Below are positions 1 to 7,060 of a stretch of DNA of 15,057 nucleotides, piece after piece. A model generated the notes under the pieces. That model did no database searches. It was not told where the DNA came from and saw nothing but the letters and a program-made list of their open reading frames with translations. Source of the stretch: GCA-002715885 sp045561575 (lineage in GTDB: Bacteria; Bacteroidota; Bacteroidia; Flavobacteriales; BACL11); NCBI GenBank assembly GCA_045561575.1, contig JBJKXM010000009.1, positions 1 to 15,057 of the forward strand. The letters run 5' to 3'. Both the position numbers and the translations under genes were made by a program. Position 1 is the stretch's first letter, and each line of letters begins with the position of its first letter.

Positions 1-1
1 G

Positions 2-352
2 AAAAATGCAAAAAAGATTATAGGAATCGATATTGATAATTGGGCATATCAAAATTCAATAGAAAACTCAAAATTGAATAGTATTGAAAACATTGATTTT
101 ATTGAAGGAGAAATTGATTTAGTTGACCAAGGGCATGTTTTTGATATAATTCTCGCTAATATTAATCGAAATATCATACTAAAGGATATTCATAAGTATT
201 ATAATTTTTTAAAAAAGAAAGGAGAACTACTAATTTCAGGATTTTTGGAGGATGATATTGAAATAATTTATGAGACTGCTTCTCAATTAGGCTTATGTTT
301 AATAACAAAAAAAAATAAAGGTAAATGGTATATGATGCATTTAAGAAGTTAG
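2..352 (+). CDS. prmA: Ribosomal protein L11 methyltransferase, 3' part (5' end outside window)
   Basis: The reading frame is open from base 2 and ends at TAG 350-352, so this is the C-terminal part (116 codons) of a longer gene. PrmA is a cytoplasmic SAM-dependent enzyme that trimethylates ribosomal protein L11. The visible part holds the second half of the Rossmann-type methyltransferase fold. GIDIDNWA is the acidic SAM-ribose-binding strand, followed by NSIENSKLN. FDIILANINRNI is the PrmA motif around the substrate amine (the usual form is D-x-x-x-A-N-I). GELLISGFLEDD and a final KGKWYMMHL strand follow, as in the family. An ATG inside the frame at 74 is not the start, because the motif just before it belongs to the same domain. 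The next gene starts 28 nt inside this one, which suggests co-transcription. The identification rests on family knowledge of the ANINRNI motif. Confidence 0.9.
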   Translation, partial: KNAKKIIGIDIDNWAYQNSIENSKLNSIENIDFIEGEIDLVDQGHVFDIILANINRNIILKDIHKYYNFLKKKGELLISGFLEDDIEIIYETASQLGLCLITKKNKGKWYMMHLRS

Positions 353-3300
353 TTTTTTTATTAGCTATACTTATTATAAGTTTTGTTTCTGCTCATGCGC
401 AGAATAATAAAAAAGAATTTTCTAATGATTATAATAAATTTTTAAAAGAGTTATCAGATTTTATGTTGGCATCAGATAATAGCGATTTAAAAAATAATTA
501 TAAAAGGTTTAAAAAGATTTCTTCTGAAGATTATTTGTCTAAATCTAACAAAACTAAAATTGTTTCCATTTCTAATAAGATGCTTAAGAAAAGGTATAAA
601 GCATCTACTCATTTTAACAATTTTATATTATCTATTATAGCTCAAAACCAAAAAAAAGTTTCAAATGATAAACTATCTAATTGGCTTGATGTAGTTTCTT
701 CAACATTAGACGAATATTCAAGTAAAAAGTTGTTGGTCTTTTTCTATTTTACTCTGGATCTTGTAAATGAAAATATTCTTAGAGAAACTAAGACAACTAA
801 ATGGAATATTTCTTCCAATAATTTTGATTATAAAATTAATGCTAAAGGTCCCTATATTGTTTTTACTGATATTAATTTATTTTGCAGTTCTGACGGTAGT
901 ATCATAACAACATTTGCAACTAATGGATCATACTTTCCTTTTTCATATAGTTTAATCGGAAATGGTGGAACTATGGATTGGTCTGAACAAGGGTTAAGTT
1001 CAGACTCTATTTATGTAAAACTCAAAAATTATTCATTAGATGTTAGAACAACCTCCTTACAAGCAGATTCAGTACTATTGGTAAATAAATCAATGTTTGC
1101 CTTTGAATTAGAAGGGACCTTTGTCAATAAGATTACAAGAGGAAAACAAGCCGAAAACTATCCAAAGTTTGTATCGTATTCAAAAGATATTGTGATAAAA
1201 GATATTTATCCTCAAGTTGATTATAAGGGTGGTTATAAATTACAAGGAACAACTTTTATCGCGGATGGTGGAAAATTCGCAGATGCAAGGCTAATTTTTA
1301 ATAACAATGGAAAAAAAATTTTTGTTGCTAACGCTAGTAAATTTAATCTAGGTGGTGAGGTTATTTCTTCAAAGCAAGTTGGTATTAAAATATATTTTGA
1401 TTCTGATTCACTTTATCATTCTAATTTGAAATTTAATTATGATAATAATAAAAGAAAATTAAAATTATCAAAGGCCGGTAATTTCACATCTCCGATGCTA
1501 AATACATATCATAAACTCAATATGAAATTTGAATTATTAGAATGGGAAATAGATAAAAATATTATAACATTTGGATCTTTACCTGGAACATCTGTTTCTG
1601 AAGTAGATTTTGAATCAGTAGATATGTATTTAGAAAACAGATTTGATGAATTACAAGGTATTGATGCAGTTCATCCACTTATTTTAATTGACAATTATGT
1701 AAATGACAAACAAGAATCTCAATTTTTTGTTGAGGATTTTGCTAAATATATCAGGTTTCCTTTTGTTCAAGTACAAACATATTTGATAGATTTAGCTAAT
1801 AAGGGTTTTTTATTTTATGATTTCTCAGAAGATAGAGTAACTGTTTTACCTAGTTTGTCAAGATATGTTTTAGCTAAATCCAAACAAGGAGATTACGATG
1901 TAATCCAATTCAATTCTAAAGTTATTGGAAATTCTCTTGTTATGGTAAATGCTGTTTTAAATATTGAAACTAAAGATTTGATCATGAGAGGTATTAATCA
2001 AATTGCAGTTAGTGATTCTCAAAAAGTAGCTATTTACCCTCGAGGTGGAGAAGTAAAAATTCAAAAAAACAGAGATTTTGTATTTAATGGAAGAATTTTT
2101 GCCGGAAATGGTAGAGTTAATTTATATGGTCAGGATTTTCATTTTAAATATGATGAATTTAAAATTAATCTTCCAAAAATTGATTCAGTTCAATTTTCTG
2201 TTCCTTTAAAGCCTATTCAGTTAGATATGTATAATAATCCATTACTAACTAAAATAAAAACAGTAATCGAAGCAGTTTCTGGTGAATTAGTGATTGATGA
2301 TTCTTCTAATAAATCTGGACTAAGAAAGCAAGAATACCCAGAATATCCAATTTTTAAGAGTTTTAATGATTCTTATGTTTATTACGATAATAAAAATATA
2401 TTTAATGGAGTTTATAAAAGAGAAAACTTTTCATTTCACCTAAAGCCATTTTCCATTGATAGTTTAGAAAGTTATAGCACTAATGGATTGTGGTTCCCAG
2501 GAACATTTAGATCATCAGATATTTTTCCTGTTTTTGATGATACTTTAACTATACAATCAGATTATTCTCTTGGCTTTAAAAGATCCACACCTAAAGAAGG
2601 TTTTCCTTTATATTCTGGTAAGAGTAGGTATTATAATGAAATTGAATTAGGAAATAATGGTCTTAGAGGAAGTGGTAAATTTGAATATTTAACCTCAGTA
2701 ATTCATTCTGACAATATTATTTTCTTTCCTGATTCAACTCAATTATTATCAGATGCCATAGCAATTAATGAAGTTAATCAAGGTATTGAATTTCCTCAAA
2801 CTTCAAATACTAAAACATATTGTAACTATGAACCATATCTTGACAAATTAGAAGTTTTTCAGACTCATGATATGTTTAATTTATATGATGGAAAAGCAAG
2901 TCTACAAGGAAATCTTCTTCTTAAGCCCGTTGGTTTAACTGGAAACGGAATTATGAAATTAGATTTGGCTGAAGTTTCTTCTAAATTCTTTTCATTTAAC
3001 TCAACTTGGTTTAAAGCTGATACAGCAAATTTAAATGTGTTTGATAATAGCAATAATCTTGCATTTAGCGCAAAAAATCTAAGAGCAAATATTGATGTAA
3101 AAGATAGAGATGGAATGTTCTTTTCAAATGGAATTGGATCATATGTTAATTTTCCTGCTAGTGAATATATTTGTTATATAGATCAGCTAAAATGGGAAAT
3201 GGATAAAGAACAACTAACATTTGGGAATAATGATCATCAATCAAAAAGTAGATCAGAATTTATTTCTATAAACAATGAGCAGGATTCATTATCTTTTTAT

Positions 3301-4752
3301 GCAAAAAGTGCTGATTATAGCTTAAGAGATTTTATAATAAATGCAAAAGGAGTTGATAGTTTGATTGTTGCAGATGCAATAATTTTTCCTGATTCTGGTA
3401 ATTTAACTGTAGAAAGAAATGCTAAAATTAGAACTTTAAGCAACTCAAAGATTATAATAGATTCATTAGTAAGGTATCACGTATTTAACAATTCTTCAGT
3501 TGATATTTATAGTAAAAATAACTATAATGCTTCCGGTGATTATGTTTACACCGATGCAAATAATATTAAGCAGCCTATCTATTTCTCTGAAATAAAGGTT
3601 AATGAAGATACTCTTACTTTTGCTAGTGGAAATGTCAATAAAGAAAAAGATTTTAAAATAGGTAGTAGATATAATTATTATGGTGATATAGTTCTTATTG
3701 GAGATAGAAAAGATTTAAAATTTACAGGTTATTTTAAACTAAGTCATAATTGTAATAACTTCCCAAAAAAATGGATTAGTTTTTCTTCATTTATTGATCC
3801 TTTTAATATTTCATTTAGTTTTAATGAAGAGTTATTCAGTAATACTGATGATAAGCTTTATTCAGGAATTTATTATAATCAAGATTCATCAATGTATTAT
3901 TCTACTTTTTTAAGCACTAAGAAAAGAGCAAAAGATGTTGAATTTTTCTCTGCAAATTCAAATGTGTATTATAATAATGATTTAAATTCATACATAGTTG
4001 GAGGTTTAGATTCATCTTCAAATTATTTAATTTTAGATGAAAAAACATGTTCCGTTACAGGAAATGGTATTTTAGATTTAAATTTTAATCTTGGTAGAAT
4101 AAAAACTACATCTGTAGGTAATATTTTTAATAAAAAAGGAGAGATTGGATTTGATGGGTTTCTTTTCTTAGATTTTGATTTTTCAGATGACGCTTTAGAA
4201 ATTATGGCAAACGATATTTTTTCTGCTCCTGGAGATGAAATTTTTGAATATGATATAAATTATGAGAATAATTTGTCTAGACTCTTAGGTAAAAGCGCAA
4301 AAGAAGATTTGATGATTGATTTAGAGATTAATGATGCGTTTGAGAAGCTCCCAAAAAAGATGAATCAAACTATTGCAATGACAAAAATCAATTTTGTTTG
4401 GAATAAAAAGAATGAATCTTTTATTTCTCAAAAAAATATTGGTCTTGGTAATATTAAGGAAACACAAGTTAATGGTATGTTAAATGGTCATATTTTAATT
4501 GAAAAGGGTAGAAATACTGATATACTTACACTATATCTACAAACAGAATTTTATGATGAATATTACTTTACTTACAAAAGTGGTGTAATGAGAGCAATAT
4601 CAACTAATCCTGATTTTAATGCCGCGATTACTGATGTAAAAGATACCAAAAGAAAATCTAAATCTGTACAAGGGTTAGACCCATTTAGATATATGTTAGC
4701 TAATGAAGATTCTCCTGAGAAATTTCTTAAAAAAATAAAAAAGAAATTCTAA
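325..4752 (+). CDS. Giant secreted beta-rich protein, 1475 aa, unknown function
   Basis: The function is not recognised. The protein begins with a clear signal peptide: charged residues to about K8, a hydrophobic core at 9-22, and AHA|Q cleavage near residue 25. Residues about 27-150 look alpha-helical and rich in Lys, Ser and Asn. From about 158 to the end the sequence is mostly alternating beta strands with many Asp-Ser, Asn-Gly and Gly turns. Residues about 450-535 look like an inserted helix-and-wing segment. Two stretches recur inside the protein: L-x-W-E-x-D-K-x-x-x-T-F-G at about residues 405 and 955, and a strand block containing I-(Y/F)-P-x-x-G-x-(V/L) at about 570 and 1020. The C-terminus is a further beta domain (about 1340-1440) ending in a Lys-rich tail. 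No transmembrane segment follows the signal peptide, so a periplasmic or outer-membrane-associated location is likely. The fold loosely recalls LPS-transport or AsmA-type beta proteins, but that is only an impression. The ATG at 325 is the only good start and overlaps prmA. Confidence 0.85.
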   Translation: MVYDAFKKLVFLLAILIISFVSAHAQNNKKEFSNDYNKFLKELSDFMLASDNSDLKNNYKRFKKISSEDYLSKSNKTKIVSISNKMLKKRYKASTHFNNFILSIIAQNQKKVSNDKLSNWLDVVSSTLDEYSSKKLLVFFYFTLDLVNENILRETKTTKWNISSNNFDYKINAKGPYIVFTDINLFCSSDGSIITTFATNGSYFPFSYSLIGNGGTMDWSEQGLSSDSIYVKLKNYSLDVRTTSLQADSVLLVNKSMFAFELEGTFVNKITRGKQAENYPKFVSYSKDIVIKDIYPQVDYKGGYKLQGTTFIADGGKFADARLIFNNNGKKIFVANASKFNLGGEVISSKQVGIKIYFDSDSLYHSNLKFNYDNNKRKLKLSKAGNFTSPMLNTYHKLNMKFELLEWEIDKNIITFGSLPGTSVSEVDFESVDMYLENRFDELQGIDAVHPLILIDNYVNDKQESQFFVEDFAKYIRFPFVQVQTYLIDLANKGFLFYDFSEDRVTVLPSLSRYVLAKSKQGDYDVIQFNSKVIGNSLVMVNAVLNIETKDLIMRGINQIAVSDSQKVAIYPRGGEVKIQKNRDFVFNGRIFAGNGRVNLYGQDFHFKYDEFKINLPKIDSVQFSVPLKPIQLDMYNNPLLTKIKTVIEAVSGELVIDDSSNKSGLRKQEYPEYPIFKSFNDSYVYYDNKNIFNGVYKRENFSFHLKPFSIDSLESYSTNGLWFPGTFRSSDIFPVFDDTLTIQSDYSLGFKRSTPKEGFPLYSGKSRYYNEIELGNNGLRGSGKFEYLTSVIHSDNIIFFPDSTQLLSDAIAINEVNQGIEFPQTSNTKTYCNYEPYLDKLEVFQTHDMFNLYDGKASLQGNLLLKPVGLTGNGIMKLDLAEVSSKFFSFNSTWFKADTANLNVFDNSNNLAFSAKNLRANIDVKDRDGMFFSNGIGSYVNFPASEYICYIDQLKWEMDKEQLTFGNNDHQSKSRSEFISINNEQDSLSFYAKSADYSLRDFIINAKGVDSLIVADAIIFPDSGNLTVERNAKIRTLSNSKIIIDSLVRYHVFNNSSVDIYSKNNYNASGDYVYTDANNIKQPIYFSEIKVNEDTLTFASGNVNKEKDFKIGSRYNYYGDIVLIGDRKDLKFTGYFKLSHNCNNFPKKWISFSSFIDPFNISFSFNEELFSNTDDKLYSGIYYNQDSSMYYSTFLSTKKRAKDVEFFSANSNVYYNNDLNSYIVGGLDSSSNYLILDEKTCSVTGNGILDLNFNLGRIKTTSVGNIFNKKGEIGFDGFLFLDFDFSDDALEIMANDIFSAPGDEIFEYDINYENNLSRLLGKSAKEDLMIDLEINDAFEKLPKKMNQTIAMTKINFVWNKKNESFISQKNIGLGNIKETQVNGMLNGHILIEKGRNTDILTLYLQTEFYDEYYFTYKSGVMRAISTNPDFNAAITDVKDTKRKSKSVQGLDPFRYMLANEDSPEKFLKKIKKKF

Positions 4753-4819
4753 TATTTATTCATCAATTAAATTTTGTTTTTTTTCTCTTTTTGGCTAAGG
4801 TTTCATTGATTATATTTTC

Positions 4820-4827
4820 TATTTTTG
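4820..4827 (+). promoter_or_regulatory. Possible -7 box upstream of clpS
   Basis: TATTTTTG fits the Bacteroidota -7 consensus TAnnTTTG, 46 nt before the clpS ATG. No well-spaced TTG (-33) is visible. The rest of the 4753-4873 gap is T-rich, with no convincing hairpin terminator for the giant gene. In such AT-rich DNA one match may be chance. Confidence 0.3.
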
Positions 4828-4873
4828 TTATAGTTAACTAAGCTTAAATTCGCGTTAAATCAAAAAAATAAAT

Positions 4874-5143
4874 ATGTCATTAGATTACAACGAACAAAAT
4901 AAAATTCATAAGAAAAGTATTGCTATCAAAACACTTTATTTGATTGATGATAACTTTAATACTTTTGAGCATGTTATTGATTGTCTCGTTGCTATATGTG
5001 ATCATACCCCTATTCAAGCTGAACAATGTGCTTTGCTAACACATATAAATGGAAAATGTGATATTTTACGTGGAGAGATTTCTGAGTTAAAATTATTTCA
5101 AGAAGATCTCGAGTTATATGGCTTAAATGTTCAAATATTATAA
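4874..5143 (+). CDS. clpS: ATP-dependent Clp protease adaptor ClpS
   Basis: ClpS binds the N-terminal domain of ClpA/ClpC-type unfoldases and delivers proteins with destabilising N-terminal residues to ClpP. At 89 aa it is a normal ClpS: a short flexible N-terminal extension (about 1-17), then the compact alpha/beta core. Diagnostic stretches are NTFEHVIDCLVAICDHTP (about 29-46) and QAEQCALLTHINGKCDI (about 48-64). They include the helix that meets the unfoldase and the His (H57) matching the N-degron-pocket His of the family. The usual N-D-D motif of the pocket reads D-D-N here (residues 25-27), a small deviation. Next to prmA across the giant gene, it fits a prmA-clpS neighbourhood that I recall from Flavobacteriia. 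The ATG at 4874 follows an A-rich leader without a strong Shine-Dalgarno site. Confidence 0.93.
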   Translation: MSLDYNEQNKIHKKSIAIKTLYLIDDNFNTFEHVIDCLVAICDHTPIQAEQCALLTHINGKCDILRGEISELKLFQEDLELYGLNVQIL

Positions 5144-5159
5144 CAATATATCATCTTAT

Positions 5160-5233
5160 GGCTCTGTAGCTTAACTGGATAGAGCACCTGATTACGGATC
5201 AGGAGGTTAGGGGTTCGAATCCCTTCAGAGTCA
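5160..5233 (+). tRNA. tRNA-Arg (anticodon ACG)
   Basis: The 74-nt cloverleaf is complete. The acceptor stem GGCTCTG pairs with CAGAGTC (one G-U at the second pair), followed by discriminator A. The D arm is GCTT...GAGC. The anticodon stem CCTGA/TCAGG encloses loop TTACGGA, giving anticodon ACG, which reads CGN after A34-to-inosine editing by TadA. The T arm is AGGGG-TTCGAAT-CCCTT. CCA is not encoded and must be added. A short T-rich stretch follows the gene. Confidence 0.95.
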
Positions 5234-5306
5234 CTTTTTATTTACAATCATTAATCATCATTAATTTTAATTTTTGCAATTTTGATAAAATCAAATCATA
5301 AAAAAA

Positions 5307-5830
5307 ATGAAAAACTATATCTTATTAATTCTTTCAATATTTCTATTTGGTTGTTCCTCTGAAGTAACTAAAGTTACTTGGGATGATCCAAAAAGTATTG
5401 CTTTAAATAAACATATTGAAAATTATGTAAATAAAGATTTTGATGCAGTTAAAGAACTTTTTTCTGAAAATTTAAAGATTTCTGTATCTGGACAAGAAGA
5501 AAACATATGACATAGATGGAAGTATTGAAGCTATAAAACTACATCATATGCTTTTTTTCTAATATTAATACAACATATGGTGAGAATGATGAAAAAGGCA
5601 TTATATGTCAAACAATCTCTTATCCTACTGGAGAAACCTGGTCACAAGTTTGGTTTGATTGGAATGCAGTTGGAAATTATACAGGGGATACAATAAAAAA
5701 TATGGTTCATCTTTCTTACAAATGGGAAGGGGATAAAATTAAAGAAGAATATCATTTTTCTGATGGTGCAGCTTTTGATAAAGAAGTTGAGGCTTATAAT
5801 ACTTCTTTAGAAAATATGAAAATTAAGTAA
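5307..5830 (+). pseudogene. NTF2-like (SnoaL-type) lipoprotein gene with two +1 frameshifts
   Basis: The open frame from ATG 5307 gives only 67 aa and stops at TGA 5508-5510, but the coding pattern continues. Dropping one A from the AAAA run at 5500-5503 joins the first part to a second (YDIDGSIEAIKLHHMLF). Dropping one T from the T7 run at 5552-5558 joins that to a third running to TAA 5828-5830. The rebuilt product is about 173 aa. It starts with a lipoprotein signal peptide with lipobox LFGC (Cys16), then a helical SIALNKHIENYVNKDFDAV segment. The C-terminal half has the ...WSQVWFDWNAVGNYTG... and HLSYKWEGDKIKEEYHF strands typical of small NTF2-like proteins of marine Flavobacteriia. The intact protein would sit in the outer or inner membrane facing the periplasm. 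Its ligand or activity is unknown. The two indels could be real decay or sequencing or assembly errors in homopolymers. Confidence 0.75.
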
Positions 5831-5852
5831 TTTTATTATTTCAGAATGTTGG

Positions 5853-6230
5853 TTGATAAGTTTATTTCTAAGAAAACGTTTTTTTACTTTTTTCTTTTTT
5901 TTATTGGTTAGTAATTCGTTTGCCTCATTTCCTGTTTCTGAAATTAATCCTGAAATTATAGTTTCAAATGAAGATACCACCGAAAGTGAAAGTGCTCTTT
6001 TTGGAAATTTATCACTAATCCTTTCAGTATTAGCTTTATTGCCTTGGCTTGATATTGGTTTTGGTTGGGTTTTTCTTTTATTAAGTATTCCAGCAACAAT
6101 TTTAGGATTTATATCTTTTGATACAAAAGGAAGAATACAGGGCTTAATAGGATTTTTTATAAGTTTTGCTCATATTGTATTATGGCTTCTAATAATTCTT
6201 CTATTTGGTTCTCTATTTGGCTGGGGTTAG
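5853..6230 (+). CDS. Small membrane protein, signal peptide plus three hydrophobic segments
   Basis: The function is not recognised. The frame from TTG 5853 gives 125 aa. Residues 1-24 look like a signal peptide (RKRFFTFFFFLLVSNSFA, then S). A short acidic, Ser/Thr-rich linker (about 28-48) follows, then three hydrophobic segments at about 50-68, 70-88 and 96-118 with Gly-rich turns, ending in GSLFGWG. The pattern resembles small Bacteroidota inner-membrane proteins of the DUF4190 kind, but that is a resemblance only. The start is uncertain: no ATG exists in this frame. An ATG at 5846 opens MLVDKFISKKTFFYFFLFF in another frame, and one T fewer in the T runs at 5879-5902 would join it to this gene. 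The stop codon overlaps the stop of the opposite-strand gene. It lies 15-22 nt after the broken lipoprotein gene, so the two may be co-transcribed. Confidence 0.65.
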   Translation: MISLFLRKRFFTFFFFLLVSNSFASFPVSEINPEIIVSNEDTTESESALFGNLSLILSVLALLPWLDIGFGWVFLLLSIPATILGFISFDTKGRIQGLIGFFISFAHIVLWLLIILLFGSLFGWG

Positions 6231-7060
6231 TGAGTTATATTAATTGTTACAGATTTATTAAGTTCTAATTGAGTTAAGAGAGGATATTTTTTCTTTTTAT
6301 CAATTAATTCAATTCTAGATGTATTTGGTGGTGATGTTCCAAGACTTGTAGCCTTAATTGTTAATTTATTTTGGCCCTTTAAAAGTTTATATTTTATTTT
6401 TTTGAATTTGTTTTTAGTTTTATAGTCATTTAAAATAATATCATCATTAATTGTTAGATTTATTTTATCTCCATCCTCTTCATTTGCATCCCATATCTTA
6501 ATTGTTAAGAAATTTAATGTCCAATCTAGATTTATTTTATCCCCATCTTTTAAGATTTCAGTTTGAGTGATTTCCTCATTTTTTTTATTTATTCTATCTA
6601 TCTTTTTTTCAATTTTTTCAATTTTTTTCTCAATAACTGACTTTTCAGCTAATAAAACTTTGCCTTTAGCACATTCAATACTATCAAGAAAATTCCCATA
6701 AAAATTACCTTCTAATCTTTTCTTAGTAAATCTATTCTTTAATTTAAGATTCATTCTTATGTAGCAGAAGCTATTAATTGGAGCCTCTGATTTAGTATAA
6801 ATAATTTGAGTTTCTTGTAATTGAAAGCTTTTATCATTTTTTATATAAAATCCTTGAACTTCACTTTTTGTTTCATTTTCAGTATTATGATTTGTTATTG
6901 AATAACCACTTACTTTTCCATCTTTTTCAATTAAATCTAATGAAAAGCTCATTGGTTGATTATTTTCAATAATAATTGTCCCTAAATACTTATGTTCCTT
7001 TATTTGAGAATTAGAAATTTGGTAAAGAAAAATTAGAATTATAAAAAGTTTATATTTCAT
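6227..7060 (-). CDS. Secreted coiled-coil protein of unknown function, 277 aa
   Basis: No family name can be given with confidence. The signal peptide is at residues 1-18 (MKYKLFIILIFLYQISNS). Residues 20-135 are beta-rich, beginning HKYLGTIIIENNQPMSFSLDLI. A Lys/Glu/Ile-rich stretch at about 138-168 has clear heptad character (KKIEKIEKKIDRINKK) and is probably a coiled coil. A C-terminal beta domain (about 184-276) has the pattern IKIWDANEEDGDKINLTIND...LKGQNKLTIKA...PPNTSRIEL...LNKSVTINI, which I recall as a recurring module of secreted Bacteroidota proteins. The ATG at 7060 lies 11 nt inside mpl, so it is translated from the mpl transcript. DGDKINL occurs twice (about 172 and 196). The likely location is periplasm or outer membrane, and the link to murein recycling is positional only. 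Confidence 0.85.
   Translation of the reverse strand: MKYKLFIILIFLYQISNSQIKEHKYLGTIIIENNQPMSFSLDLIEKDGKVSGYSITNHNTENETKSEVQGFYIKNDKSFQLQETQIIYTKSEAPINSFCYIRMNLKLKNRFTKKRLEGNFYGNFLDSIECAKGKVLLAEKSVIEKKIEKIEKKIDRINKKNEEITQTEILKDGDKINLDWTLNFLTIKIWDANEEDGDKINLTINDDIILNDYKTKNKFKKIKYKLLKGQNKLTIKATSLGTSPPNTSRIELIDKKKKYPLLTQLELNKSVTINITH

Noticed and set aside
2865..3053. Minus-strand open frame inside the giant gene
   Set aside because: It is antisense to a well-supported coding region and has no recognisable motif; the same holds for minus-strand frames within ettA and plus-strand frames within mpl and tgt.
4753..4873. Terminator or small gene between the giant gene and clpS
   Set aside because: The gap is T-rich but has no convincing stem-loop and no frame with coding character on either strand.
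5160..5233. tRNA-Arg as an integration site for a mobile element
   Set aside because: No integrase, no repeated tRNA 3' end and no foreign-looking gene block follows it. The broken lipoprotein gene downstream has ordinary composition.
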